Source of the DNA: Variovorax sp. UMC13
GTDB lineage: Bacteria > Pseudomonadota > Gammaproteobacteria > Burkholderiales > Burkholderiaceae_C
NCBI RefSeq assembly: GCF_014170375.1
Contig: NZ_LZZW01000003.1
Span: 310,001 to 374,000, forward strand
Reading direction: 5' to 3'
DNA length: 64,000 bases
A program made the position numbers and the translations under genes. Below the pieces are notes generated by a model. It worked only from the letters and a program-made list of their open reading frames with translations. It was not told the DNA's origin and made no database searches. How positions within the stretch are numbered: the stretch's first letter is position 1; each line of letters starts with the position of its first letter. Below, piece after piece: positions 54,126-62,827 of this stretch.

Positions 54126-55823
54126 ATGGACCGTCCACATCACAAGTTCTGGCCACAGCGCCTGCCCCATGCCATCACCGTGCCCGCCACCTCGCTGTGG
54201 CACAACCTCGCCGTTTCGGCCGCGCGGTACCCGGACAAGGCGGCGCTGGTCTTCTTCGGCCGCGAACTGAGCTACCGCCAACTGGTGGACCAGGCCGAGC
54301 GCCTGGCCGGCACGCTGCACGCTCTGGGCGTGCGCCGCGGCGACCGCGTGGTGCTCGACATGCAGAACTGCCCGCAACTCGTGATCGCGCATTTCGCGAT
54401 CCTGCGCGCCAATGCGGTGGTGGTGCCGGTCAACCCGATGAACCGGGCCGAGGAGCTCAAGCACTACATCGTCGACCCCGACGCCAAGGTGGCGATCACC
54501 ACCGGCGACCTGGCGCCCGAACTGGCCAAGGCCAGCGACGCGCTCGAGCCCGCGCAACGCCTGGCGCACCTGATCGTCACCCAGTTCACCGACGCCTTCG
54601 ATGCCGAGGTGAGCGGCGAAGAGGCGCCCGCGCAGGCCTGGCGCGACTGGCTGCTGGCGCGCCACCCGCTGCCGGCGCTGGCCGGCGGCAGCGCCATGCA
54701 TTGGCAGGACGCGCTGGACGCGGGCCATCCGGTGCCGGAGCACGTGGTCGGCGCCAACGACATGGCACTGCTGCCCTACACCAGCGGCACCACCGGCCTG
54801 CCCAAGGGCTGCGTGCACCACCATTCGAGCCTGATGCACAACGCGGTCGCCAGCCAGCTCTGGGGCTCGGTGTCGGCGGAGGCGGTGGTGCTGGCGGTGG
54901 TCCCGATGTTCCACATCACCGGCGTGGTGAGCATGATGCACACCACGATCTTCTCGGGCGGCACGCTGGTCATCATGCCGCGCTGGGACCGCGAGGTCGC
55001 GGGCCGGCTGATCTCGCTGCGCAAGATCACCAGCTGGACCAACATCCCGACCATGGTGATCGACCTCATGGCCAGCCCCAACTTCGCGAGTTTCGACCTG
55101 CGCAGCATGGTCTACATCGGCGGCGGCGGCGCGGCCATGCCGCAGGCCGTGGCCCAGCGGCTGTTCGAGCAGTACGGCCTCCACTACCATGAAGGCTACG
55201 GCCTGACCGAGACCGCGGCGCCCTCGCACGCGCAGCCGGCCGACCACCCCAAGCAGCAGTGCCTGGGCATTCCCTTCATGAGCAGCGACTCGCGCGTGGT
55301 CGACCCCGACACCTTCAAGGAGCTGCCGGTCGGCGAGTCCGGCGAGATCATCACCTGCGGCCCCGAAGTGTTCCAGGGCTACTGGAAGCGGCCCGACGCC
55401 ACGGCGGCCGCCTTCATCGAGTTCGAGGGCAAGCGCTACTTCCGCACCGGCGACATGGGCCGGGTCGACGAAGACGGCTACTTCTTCATCACCGACCGGC
55501 TCAAGCGCATGATCAACGCCAGCGGCTTCAAGGTCTGGCCGGCCGAGGTCGAGTTGCTGATGTTCAAGCATCCGGCGATCCAGGAAGCCTGCGTGATCGC
55601 GATGAAGGACGCCTACCGCGGCGAGTCGGTCAAGGCCGTGGTGGTGCTGCGCGCCACCCACAAGGACACGACCGAGCAGCAGATCATCGACTGGTGCCGC
55701 GAGAACATGGCGGTCTACAAGATCCCGCGCCGGGTGGAATTCGTCGACGCGCTGCCCAAGAGCGGCGCGGGCAAGGTCATGTGGCGGCTGCTGCAGGAGA
55801 AGGAGCCGGCCGCGGCGACCTGA
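54126..55823 (+). CDS. Acyl-CoA synthetase (AMP-forming)
   Basis: A 565-residue fatty-acid or aromatic-acid CoA ligase. The adenylation core: P-loop LLPYTSGTTGLPKGC, substrate gate EGYGLTETAA, and TGDMGRVDEDGYFFITDRLK. The C-terminal lid lysine is in PKSGAGKVMWR, and INASGFKVWPAEVE is typical. The reaction activates a carboxylate with ATP and then CoA. The ATG at 54126 follows AAAAGGGAG. It is a single gene between osmC and a convergent AraC regulator (five-base gap). Chain-length preference cannot be read from sequence. Confidence 0.9.
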   Translation: MDRPHHKFWPQRLPHAITVPATSLWHNLAVSAARYPDKAALVFFGRELSYRQLVDQAERLAGTLHALGVRRGDRVVLDMQNCPQLVIAHFAILRANAVVVPVNPMNRAEELKHYIVDPDAKVAITTGDLAPELAKASDALEPAQRLAHLIVTQFTDAFDAEVSGEEAPAQAWRDWLLARHPLPALAGGSAMHWQDALDAGHPVPEHVVGANDMALLPYTSGTTGLPKGCVHHHSSLMHNAVASQLWGSVSAEAVVLAVVPMFHITGVVSMMHTTIFSGGTLVIMPRWDREVAGRLISLRKITSWTNIPTMVIDLMASPNFASFDLRSMVYIGGGGAAMPQAVAQRLFEQYGLHYHEGYGLTETAAPSHAQPADHPKQQCLGIPFMSSDSRVVDPDTFKELPVGESGEIITCGPEVFQGYWKRPDATAAAFIEFEGKRYFRTGDMGRVDEDGYFFITDRLKRMINASGFKVWPAEVELLMFKHPAIQEACVIAMKDAYRGESVKAVVVLRATHKDTTEQQIIDWCRENMAVYKIPRRVEFVDALPKSGAGKVMWRLLQEKEPAAAT

Positions 55824-55828
55824 TCGCC

Positions 55829-56656
55829 CTAGGCTTGCTGCGCCTGCTTCCACTCGCGCGGCGACAGCCCGCACTGCGCCTTGAAGGCGCGTGACAGCGC
55901 GGCCTCGCTGCCGTAGCCGACCTCGCCGGCGATCAGCTTGAGCGATCGCCCCTGGCGCAGCGCCTGCTGCGCCAGCCCCACGCGCCAGCGCTGCAGGTAG
56001 GCGCCGGGGGTGCAGCCCACCGTGTCCCGGAACTGGGTGGCGAACACGCTGCGCGACATGCCGGCGCGCTCGGCCAGCGTGTCGAGCGTCCAGTCGCGCT
56101 CGGCGCCCTCGTGCATCGCCACGATCGCGTTGCGCAGCCGCGCGTGCGACAGCCCGGACAGCATGCCGGCGCGGGTCTGGCCTTTTTCCATCAGGTGGCG
56201 CAGCACCTGGATCAGCACCACCTCGAACAGGCGGTCGAGCAGCGCCTGCCGGCCGCAGTGCTGCGCGAAGGCTTCCTCGAACAGCAGCGTCAGCACCTGC
56301 TGCGCGCCGCCGATCTCGGCCAGCGGCACGCAGACGAAGGGCGGCAGCGCGGCGCAGATCGGGTTGTGGGCACCGCCCTCGAAATCCAGTTGCGCGCAGA
56401 CGAAATCGGCCCCGTGCTTGGGGTCGGTGAGGAAGCGGTGCGCCATCGGCTGCGGGTAGAGCAGCAGGCTGGGCTGCGTGATCCGCAGCACCTCCGCGCC
56501 ACCATGGCTCACGCCCACCTCGCCGCTGCGCACCAGGTGCAGGTGGCCGCAGCCGCCCCGGTCCGAGAGTTCGTTGATGCCGCACAGCGCGCCGCGCTGG
56601 AAGACCTTCGCCCTCACGCTGAAGTGCGCGAGCAGCGCCTCGAGTCGATCGACCAT
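55829..56656 (-). CDS. AraC-family transcriptional regulator
   Basis: A 275-residue regulator with an N-terminal cupin_6-like sensor domain (HLHLVRSGEVGVSHGGAEVL) and a C-terminal double helix-turn-helix (LDTLAERAGMSRSVFATQFR and LIAGEVGYGSEAALSRAFKA), ending SPREWKQAQQA. This subgroup often controls oxidoreductases or hydrolases encoded next door. It diverges from the exported alpha/beta hydrolase gene with 105 bases between starts; the gap is AT-rich and likely contains its target. Confidence 0.88.
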   Translation of the reverse strand: MVDRLEALLAHFSVRAKVFQRGALCGINELSDRGGCGHLHLVRSGEVGVSHGGAEVLRITQPSLLLYPQPMAHRFLTDPKHGADFVCAQLDFEGGAHNPICAALPPFVCVPLAEIGGAQQVLTLLFEEAFAQHCGRQALLDRLFEVVLIQVLRHLMEKGQTRAGMLSGLSHARLRNAIVAMHEGAERDWTLDTLAERAGMSRSVFATQFRDTVGCTPGAYLQRWRVGLAQQALRQGRSLKLIAGEVGYGSEAALSRAFKAQCGLSPREWKQAQQA

Positions 56657-56761
56657 GAATACTCCAAGTCAAATTATCAGGACTTTTTATCACCAATCGT
56701 TTTTCCAGGCGCCTAAAGTTGCCTTTGTCGCTTCAACACATCCCCGTCAAAGGAAAAAGCC

Positions 56762-57703
56762 ATGAAAACCATCCCCCGTCTTGCCGCTCTCGCCGCCGTG
56801 GCCCTCGCATGCGGCGCCGCGCTGGCGGCCGAGCCGACGCCGGCACGCCCCGTGGCGGGCGTCGTGCAGAGCGCGAACTACATCACCACGAAGGACGGCG
56901 TCCAGCTCTACTACAAGGACTGGGGTCCGCGCAACGGCCCGGTCGTGACCTTCAGCCACGGCTGGCCGCTGGACTCGGACAGCTGGGAAGCGCAGATGCT
57001 GTTCCTGGCCTCCAAGGGCTACCGCGTGGTGGCGCACGACCGCCGCGGCCATGGCCGCTCGAGCCAGCCCTGGGACGGCAACGACATGGACCACTACGCG
57101 GACGACCTGGCCGCCGTGATCGACGGGCTCCAGCTCAAGGACGTCACGCTGGTGGGCTTTTCCACCGGCGGCGGCGAGGTGGCGCGCTACATCGGCCGCC
57201 ACGGCACGGCCAAGGTGAAGAAGGCGGTGCTCGTGAGCTCGGTGCCGCCGCTGATGCTGAAGACCGCGGCCAACCCGGGCGGCCTGCCGATCGAGGTCTT
57301 CGACGGCCTGCGCAAGGCCTCGCTGTCAGACCGCTCGCAGCTGTACCTGGACATCGCCTCGGGCCCCTTCTTCGGCTTCAACCGGCCGGGCGCCAAGCCT
57401 TCGCAGGGCGCGATCCAGTCCTTCCGGGCGCAGGGCATGGAGGGCGGCCACAAGAACACCTACGACTCGATCGCGGCCTTCTCGGCCACCGACTTCACCG
57501 AAGACCTGAAGCGCTTCGACGTGCCCACCCTGGTGATCCACGGCGACGACGACCAGATCGTGCCCATCGACGCCGCCGGCCGCGCCTCGGCCCGGCTGAT
57601 CAAGAACGCCAAGCTGATCGTCTACGAAGGCGCGCCGCACGGCCTGACCGACACCCACAAGGACCGGCTCAACAACGACCTGCTGAATTTCCTTCAGCAG
57701 TGA
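56762..57703 (+). CDS. Exported alpha/beta hydrolase, non-heme haloperoxidase/esterase-like
   Basis: A 313-residue hydrolase. The N-terminal signal [20 protein letters not shown] marks export, unusual since most relatives are cytoplasmic. The oxyanion start is [16 protein letters not shown]. The nucleophile elbow is [15 protein letters not shown], the acid is Asp in HGDDDQIVP and the base is His in [14 protein letters not shown]. The [13 protein letters not shown] phrase is typical of the perhydrolase/chloroperoxidase group. An AAGGAAAAAGCC site precedes the ATG. Divergent from an AraC regulator that probably controls it. The natural substrate is unknown. Confidence 0.9.
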   Translation: MKTIPRLAALAAVALACGAALAAEPTPARPVAGVVQSANYITTKDGVQLYYKDWGPRNGPVVTFSHGWPLDSDSWEAQMLFLASKGYRVVAHDRRGHGRSSQPWDGNDMDHYADDLAAVIDGLQLKDVTLVGFSTGGGEVARYIGRHGTAKVKKAVLVSSVPPLMLKTAANPGGLPIEVFDGLRKASLSDRSQLYLDIASGPFFGFNRPGAKPSQGAIQSFRAQGMEGGHKNTYDSIAAFSATDFTEDLKRFDVPTLVIHGDDDQIVPIDAAGRASARLIKNAKLIVYEGAPHGLTDTHKDRLNNDLLNFLQQ

Positions 57704-57740
57704 TCTCCGCCGCACCCGTTTCAACCCAAGGAAATCCATC

Positions 57741-58118
57741 ATGAAGACCACCCAAGTTCTCGGCGCCATCGTTCTCTCCCTGCTGGGCGTCGCCACCGGC
57801 GTGCAGGCCGAAAGCTAACAGGGCGTGCAGCGCATCGATGCGGTCCGTTCGCGTGCCGACGTCGCCGTCGATGCGCGTGCCGCGGCCCGCGCGCCGGTGT
57901 TCGGCGAAGCCTCGGTGGCGCAGACCCCGGCCGTGGCGGTGAACCAGGCCGACCGCGGCGCGGTGCGCGCCGGTGCGCTGGCCGCGAGCCGCGCCGGCAA
58001 CCTCTATGGCGACGCGGCCTCGGCCGGCGTGCTGAGCCTGGGGCAGGGCGCCATCACACGCGATGCGGTGCGTGCGCAGGCGCGGCAGGCCGCGCGCGAC
58101 GGCAACGCCACGCTCTGA
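57741..58118 (+). pseudogene. Small secreted-protein gene interrupted by an in-frame TAA
   Basis: The ATG at 57741 begins a good signal peptide (MKTTQVLGAIVLSLLGVATG, ending VQAES). Codon 26 is TAA (57816-57818). The same frame then continues for 100 codons with QGVQRIDAVRSRADVAVDAR and ends GNATL. The continuation has the repeats (DAVRSRAD, ADRGAVRAGAL, DAVRAQARQAA) of a small exported Comamonadaceae family that, as I recall, has SYQGV at this junction. That suggests Tyr TAC/TAT became TAA. Without readthrough only 25 residues are made. A sequencing error is possible. Confidence 0.7.
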
Positions 58119-58131
58119 AGCGCAAGGGGCG

Positions 58132-59469
58132 CTAAGACTCGCCCTTGCCCGCCACGTCCACGTCGGCCACCACGCGCGCATAGCGCTGGAAGCTCCAGTA
58201 GGCGCTGGCCCAGTCCATCAGCACGACCAGGCGGTTGCGGAAACCGATCAGGAAGTAGACGTGGGCGAACAGCCAGAACAGCCAGGCGAGCTTGCCGCTG
58301 AAGCGCAGCGGGCCGAAGGGCGTGCCGAGGTCGACCACGGCCGAGTTGCGGCCGATGGTCGCGAGGTTGCCGTAGTCGCGGTAGCGGAAGGCCTCGGTCG
58401 GCTCGCCGGCCAGCCGGTGCAGCACGTTGGCCGCGGCGGTGCGGCCCATCTGCTTGGCGCCGGGCGAGACGCCGGGCACGGGCTTCGGGTCCTTGCCGGG
58501 CGCATGGCTCAGGGCGGCCGCCAGGTCGCCCACCACGCTGATCTCGGGATGGCCGGCCAGGCTCAGGTCGGGCTCGACGCGGATGCGGCCCGCGCGATCG
58601 ACCTCGGCGCCGACCGCGGTCGCCAGCAACCGGCCCAGTGGCGAAGCCGCCACGCCCGCGGCCCAGACCACGCAGTGGGTGTCGATGCGTTCTGTGCTGC
58701 CTTCGGCCCCCACCGCGATGTCCAGTCCGGTGGCGTCGATCGAGGTGACCCGTGCGTTCAACCGCACCTTCACGCCCAGCCGCTCGAGCTGTTCCCTGGC
58801 TTTCTGGCTCAGGCCCTCGGGCATGGCCTGCAGCACCCGCGGGCCGCCCTCGATCAGCAGCACCTCGGCGCTGGCCGGATCGATGCGGCGGAACTCGCCG
58901 GCCAGCGTGTGGCGCGCGATCTCGGCCAGCGTGCCGGCCATCTCGACGCCGGTCGGGCCGGCGCCGATCACGGCGAAGGTCAGCAGCGCGCGCTGGCGCA
59001 CCGGGTCGCTTTCCTTCTCGGCCGCCTCGAAGGACATCAGCACATGGCGCCGGATCTCGAAGGCGTCGGCCAGGGTCTTGAGGCCCGGCGCGAAGCGGGC
59101 CCAGTGGTCGTTGCCGAAGTAGCTGTGGGTGGCGCCGGCCGCGACGATCAGGTGGTCGTAGCCGATGCGCTGGCCGTCGCGCAGCTGCACGGCGCGCTCG
59201 GCCGGCAGGATGTCGGTCACCTCGCCCAGCAGCGTGGTGATGGAGGCCTGGCCGCGGAACAGCAGCCGGGTGGGCGCCGCGATCGAGGGCGCGGCCAGGC
59301 CGGCGGTGGCCACCTGGTAGAGCAGCGGCTGGAACAGGTGGTGGTTGGTTTTCTCGATGACGGTCACGTCGACCGCCTCGCGCTGCAACCGGCGGGCGGC
59401 CTCTAGACCGCCGAAACCGCAGCCGACGATGAGGACATGGGGGCGGCGGGCAGGGGCGGTGGAATTCAT
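58132..59469 (-). CDS. Type II NADH dehydrogenase-like FAD oxidoreductase
   Basis: A 445-residue single-subunit NADH:quinone oxidoreductase-like flavoprotein. FAD-binding: VLIVGCGFGGLEAARRLQRE near residues 12-31. NAD-binding: VIGAGPTGVEMAGTLAEIAR near 170-189. Motif VVWAAGVAASPLG follows. The C-terminal stretch (WLFWLFAHVYFLIGFRNRLV) is amphipathic/hydrophobic and would hold it on the inner membrane. Length matches Ndh. It transfers electrons from NADH to quinone without pumping protons. It lies alone between the broken small gene and egtB, from which it diverges. Confidence 0.9.
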   Translation of the reverse strand: MNSTAPARRPHVLIVGCGFGGLEAARRLQREAVDVTVIEKTNHHLFQPLLYQVATAGLAAPSIAAPTRLLFRGQASITTLLGEVTDILPAERAVQLRDGQRIGYDHLIVAAGATHSYFGNDHWARFAPGLKTLADAFEIRRHVLMSFEAAEKESDPVRQRALLTFAVIGAGPTGVEMAGTLAEIARHTLAGEFRRIDPASAEVLLIEGGPRVLQAMPEGLSQKAREQLERLGVKVRLNARVTSIDATGLDIAVGAEGSTERIDTHCVVWAAGVAASPLGRLLATAVGAEVDRAGRIRVEPDLSLAGHPEISVVGDLAAALSHAPGKDPKPVPGVSPGAKQMGRTAAANVLHRLAGEPTEAFRYRDYGNLATIGRNSAVVDLGTPFGPLRFSGKLAWLFWLFAHVYFLIGFRNRLVVLMDWASAYWSFQRYARVVADVDVAGKGES

Positions 59470-59591
59470 GCAGGCATTATGGGCAACGGAAAGCTGCTGT
59501 TACGTCGGGTCGCACGCGCGCGGGCTTGTCCTACGGACGCATGTCACCGTCATCGACTACAACGCCCGATGCGATCCCTGGAGTCCTCCCC

Positions 59592-60848
59592 ATGAAGCTT
59601 TCCCGGCCGAGCACGCAGGCCCCCGACGCCTTGCGTGACACCTTTCGCGCGGTGCGCGCTGCCAGCCTCGAACTCGCGGCACCGTTGTCGGCGGAGGACC
59701 AGTGCATCCAATCGATGCCCGACGCCAGTCCGACCAAGTGGCACCTGGCCCACACCACCTGGTTCTTCGAGACCGTGCTGCTGCAGCCCCATGCGAGCGG
59801 CTACCGGCCCTTCGACCCGCGCTTCCAGTACCTGTTCAATTCCTACTACGAGGCCCTGGGCCCGCGCCATCCGCGCCCGCAGCGCGGCCTGCTCACGCGG
59901 CCCTCGGTCGACGAGGTGCATGCCTACCGGGCCCATGTCGATGCCGGCGTCGAGCGGCTGCTCGACACGGTCGACGCGGCGGCCTGGGACGAGGTGGCGG
60001 CGGTGCTCACATTGGGGCTGCACCACGAGCAGCAGCACCAGGAACTGCTGCTCACCGACATCCTGCATGCGCTGTCCTGCAACCCGTTGTTGCCGGCCTA
60101 CCGCGCCGCGGGCGGCCCGGCCCTGCGCCTGGCCACGGTGGCGCCCGAGATGCACTGGCGCGCCCAGTCCGGCGGCCACCTCGAGATCGGGCACGAGGGC
60201 CAGGGCTTCGCCTTCGACAACGAGACGCCGCGTCACCGCGTGCTGCTGCGTCCCTATGCCATCGCCGACCGGCTGGTGAACTGCGGCGACTATGCGCAGT
60301 TCATCGCCGACGGCGGCTACCAGCGGCCCGAGCTGTGGCTGTCCGACGGCTGGGCCGCGGTGCAGTCGCAGGGCTGGCGCGCGCCGGCCTATTGGCTTGC
60401 GCCCGACGATCCGCGGCTGGGCCTGGCCGGCGGCGCGCCCGCGGCCGTGGGCTGGCAGCTCTTCGGCCTGCACGGCGTGCGGCCGCTGGCGCACGAGGCG
60501 CCGGTGGCGCAGCTGAGTTTCTATGAAGCCGCCGCGTACGCCGAATGGGCCGGCGCGCGCCTGCCGACCGAGTTCGAGTGGGAGGCCGCCTGCGCCGACG
60601 CCGGCATGGGCGAGATGACCGGCCATGTCTGGCAGTGGACCCGTTCCTCCTACGACCCGTATCCCGGCTTCCGGCCGCTGCCCGGCGTGGCGGCCGAATA
60701 CAACGGCAAGTTCATGGTCGGCCAGCTGGTGCTGCGCGGCGGCAGCGTCGCGACGCCGGCCGGCCACACGCGGCCCAGCTACCGCAATTTCTTCCCGCCG
60801 GCCGCGCGCTGGCAGTTCTCGGGCCTGCGGCTCGCAAAGGATCTCTGA
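59592..60848 (+). CDS. egtB: Ergothioneine biosynthesis sulfoxide synthase EgtB
   Basis: A 418-residue iron enzyme joining hercynine to a thiol donor (cysteine or gamma-glutamylcysteine) with oxygen. The DinB-like N-terminal domain carries iron ligands: His51 in KWHLAHTTWFFE and the H-x3-H pair H145/H149 in GLHHEQQHQELLL. The C-terminal formylglycine-enzyme-like domain has LPTEFEWEAACADAG, GHVWQWTRSSYDPYPGF and SYRNFFPPAARWQFSGLRL. The ATG at 59592 is preferred over upstream codons in a low-similarity leader. The stop shares one base with the egtD start. No egtA or egtC nearby, so cysteine may be the direct donor. Confidence 0.93.
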   Translation: MKLSRPSTQAPDALRDTFRAVRAASLELAAPLSAEDQCIQSMPDASPTKWHLAHTTWFFETVLLQPHASGYRPFDPRFQYLFNSYYEALGPRHPRPQRGLLTRPSVDEVHAYRAHVDAGVERLLDTVDAAAWDEVAAVLTLGLHHEQQHQELLLTDILHALSCNPLLPAYRAAGGPALRLATVAPEMHWRAQSGGHLEIGHEGQGFAFDNETPRHRVLLRPYAIADRLVNCGDYAQFIADGGYQRPELWLSDGWAAVQSQGWRAPAYWLAPDDPRLGLAGGAPAAVGWQLFGLHGVRPLAHEAPVAQLSFYEAAAYAEWAGARLPTEFEWEAACADAGMGEMTGHVWQWTRSSYDPYPGFRPLPGVAAEYNGKFMVGQLVLRGGSVATPAGHTRPSYRNFFPPAARWQFSGLRLAKDL

Positions 60849-61831
60849 TGCGCAATCCCGCCTCCCTGCCCGCGGACGTCTCGCGCGGCGCCACGCCTTC
60901 CACCCCGGTGCCCTTGTCCGAGTTCGGCCGCGAGATGCAGGCCGGCCTGTCACGCCGCGCGCGCAGCGTGTCACCCAAGTTCTTCTACGACGTCGAGGGC
61001 TCGGCGCTGTTCGACCGCATCTGCGAGCTGCCCGAGTACTACCCGACGCGCACCGAGCTGGGCATCCTGACCGACTGCGCCGCGGAGATCGCGCAGCAGA
61101 TCGGCCCGAACGCCGAGATCATCGAGTTCGGCGCCGGTTCGCTGACCAAGGTGCGCCTGCTGCTCGATGCACTGGAAACGCCGCGGCGCTACTTGCCCAT
61201 CGACATCTCGGGCGAGCACCTCAAGGCCGCGGCCGAACGCCTGCGCGCCGACTATCCGCAGCTCGTGGTGCAGCCGGTGGCGGCCGACTACACGATGCCG
61301 CTGGTGCTGCCCGCACCGGGCGAAGGGGCCGGGCGGCGCGTGGGCTTCTTCCCGGGCTCGACCCTGGGCAACTTCACGCCGGACGAGGCCTTGAGCTTCC
61401 TGCAATTGGCGGCCCGCCTGCTGCGTGGCGGCGGCTTGCTGCTGGGCGTGGACCTGGTCAAGGACCCGGCGCTGCTGCACGCGGCGTACAACGATGCGCA
61501 AGGCGTGACGGCCGCCTTCAACCTGAACCTGCTGCGGCGCGCCAATGCCGAGCTGGGGGCCGACTTCGACCTCGAGGCCTTCGGTCATGCGGCCTTCTAC
61601 AACGCGCCCTTGCAGCGGATCGAGATGCATCTCGTCAGCCGCTGTGCGCAGAGCGTGGTGTTGAACGGTGAGACCTTCGAGTTTGCGGAAGGGGAGACCT
61701 TGCATACCGAGCATTCGCACAAGTTCACGGTGGAGGGGTTGCGTGCTCTGGCTGTGCGGGCGGGGTTTCGGCCGGTGGCGGTTTGGACGGATCCGGAGAG
61801 GTTGTTCAGCGTGCATTGGTTGGCTGCTTAG
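60848..61831 (+). CDS. egtD: L-histidine N-alpha-methyltransferase EgtD
   Basis: A 327-residue SAM-dependent enzyme that methylates histidine three times to hercynine, the first step of ergothioneine synthesis. The start SPKFFYDVEGSALFDRICEL and PEYYPTRTELGILTD are hallmark phrases. The SAM site is IIEFGAGSLTKVRLLLDAL, and FFPGSTLGNFTPDEALSFL follows. The histidine-binding end includes EGETLHTEHSHKFTVEGLR. It is coupled to egtB by a TGATG overlap. A large palindromic repeat begins about 20 bases after its stop, probably protecting or terminating the transcript. Confidence 0.94.
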   Translation: MRNPASLPADVSRGATPSTPVPLSEFGREMQAGLSRRARSVSPKFFYDVEGSALFDRICELPEYYPTRTELGILTDCAAEIAQQIGPNAEIIEFGAGSLTKVRLLLDALETPRRYLPIDISGEHLKAAAERLRADYPQLVVQPVAADYTMPLVLPAPGEGAGRRVGFFPGSTLGNFTPDEALSFLQLAARLLRGGGLLLGVDLVKDPALLHAAYNDAQGVTAAFNLNLLRRANAELGADFDLEAFGHAAFYNAPLQRIEMHLVSRCAQSVVLNGETFEFAEGETLHTEHSHKFTVEGLRALAVRAGFRPVAVWTDPERLFSVHWLAA

Positions 61832-61849
61832 TTGTCTCTGCTGGGGACG

Positions 61850-62430
61850 GGGGCCGGGACTCGCCCCGGCGGGCGACTCACTTTCTTTTGCTTCGCCAAA
61901 AGAAAGTAAGCAAAGAAAAGGCGACCCTGCTGTCTGCGACCCTCCGCTTCGCTGCGGGCAACCTGCGGTGCTCGCGGTTCGCGGGGTCTCGCTCGAACTC
62001 GCTTCGCTCAGACAATCGCGAGCCCTGATCCGCGAACCGCTGCGCTCCTCGGCGCAGCCAGAAGGGATTGGGGAGACGAACGGGCCATCGCTTCGCTCGG
62101 CCCGACGAAATACAAGAACAACAAACCCCAGCGCTGCAGGCGCCACGCGCCTGCAGCGTGTTGGAGGCCGAGCGAAGCAAAGGCCCGAGCGGTCTTCAAG
62201 CCCCTCTGGATGTGCTGAGGAGCGGAGCGTTTCGCGGATCAGGGCTCGCTCATGTTTGAGCGAAGCGAGTTCGAGCGAGACCCCGCGAAACGTGAGCACC
62301 GCAAGGTGCCCTGGAGCGAAGCGGAAGGGTCGCAGACGGTGGGGTCGCCTTTCTTTTGCTTACTTTTCTTTGGCGAAGCAAAGAAAAGTGAGTCGCCCGC
62401 CGGGGCGAGACCCGGCCCCAGACCCCCGCA
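61850..62430. repeat. Long imperfect palindrome, about 580 bases
   Basis: The left arm (about 61850-62053) and the right arm (about 62217-62428) are inverted copies with scattered changes: for example AAAGAAAGTAAGCAAAGAAA on the left against TTTCTTTTGCTTACTTTTCT on the right. Other paired words include GGGCGACTCACTTT, GGGGTCTCGCTCGAACTCGC and CGAGCCCTGATCCGCGAA. The core between them is also palindromic. Frames crossing it share no family features and are not real genes. It fits a dispersed intergenic element of Comamonadaceae. Confidence 0.8.
62132..62158. repeat. Central perfect hairpin of the long palindrome
   Basis: CGCTGCAGGCGC (62132-62143), loop CAC, GCGCCTGCAGCG (62147-62158): 12-base perfect arms at the symmetry centre of the surrounding repeat. 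This would nucleate a cruciform or a long RNA hairpin. Confidence 0.8.
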
Positions 62431-62545
62431 AAGGGTTGATCCGTCGAACAAGCAAACCCCCGTCGCCACAGCGTCACAATACCAACCGCCCCATACGGCA
62501 GCGCAACGCCCCGCGCCCGCAACCCCTCCCATAGAGACCAAGACC

Positions 62546-62827
62546 ATGAAAGCAACCTGGAACGGCGTCACCATCGCCGAGAGCGACGACACCGTGCTCG
62601 TCGAAGGCAACCACTATTTCCCGATGAGCGCGCTCAATCGCGACTACGTGACCTTCAGCAACCACAAGACCACCTGCCCCTGGAAGGGCTCGGCGAGCTA
62701 CTTCTCGCTGCTGGTCAATGGCGAGCTGCATGCCGACGCCGCCTGGTACTACGCCGACCCCAAGCCCGAAGCCGAAGAGATCAAGGACCGTGTCGCCTTC
62801 TGGAAGGGCGTGAAGGTCGAAGCGTGA
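62546..62827 (+). CDS. DUF427 domain protein
   Basis: A 93-residue protein filling the whole DUF427 family. Visible landmarks are MKATWNGVTIAESDDTVLVE, NHYFPMSALNRDYV, TTCPWKGSASYFSLLVNG and AAWYYADPKPEAEEIKDRVA. The TCPWKG motif with a conserved cysteine is a hallmark. It folds as a small beta-barrel; the function is unknown. No signal peptide. The stop overlaps the next gene's GTG start (GTGA), so the pair is coupled. Confidence 0.92.
   Translation: MKATWNGVTIAESDDTVLVEGNHYFPMSALNRDYVTFSNHKTTCPWKGSASYFSLLVNGELHADAAWYYADPKPEAEEIKDRVAFWKGVKVEA

Noticed and set aside
60971-62534. Long frames on both strands crossing the end of egtD and the palindromic repeat
   Set aside because: They run through a non-coding inverted repeat; the translated segments from the two arms are mirrored repeats (for example NSLRS/FAGSRSN), not protein domains.
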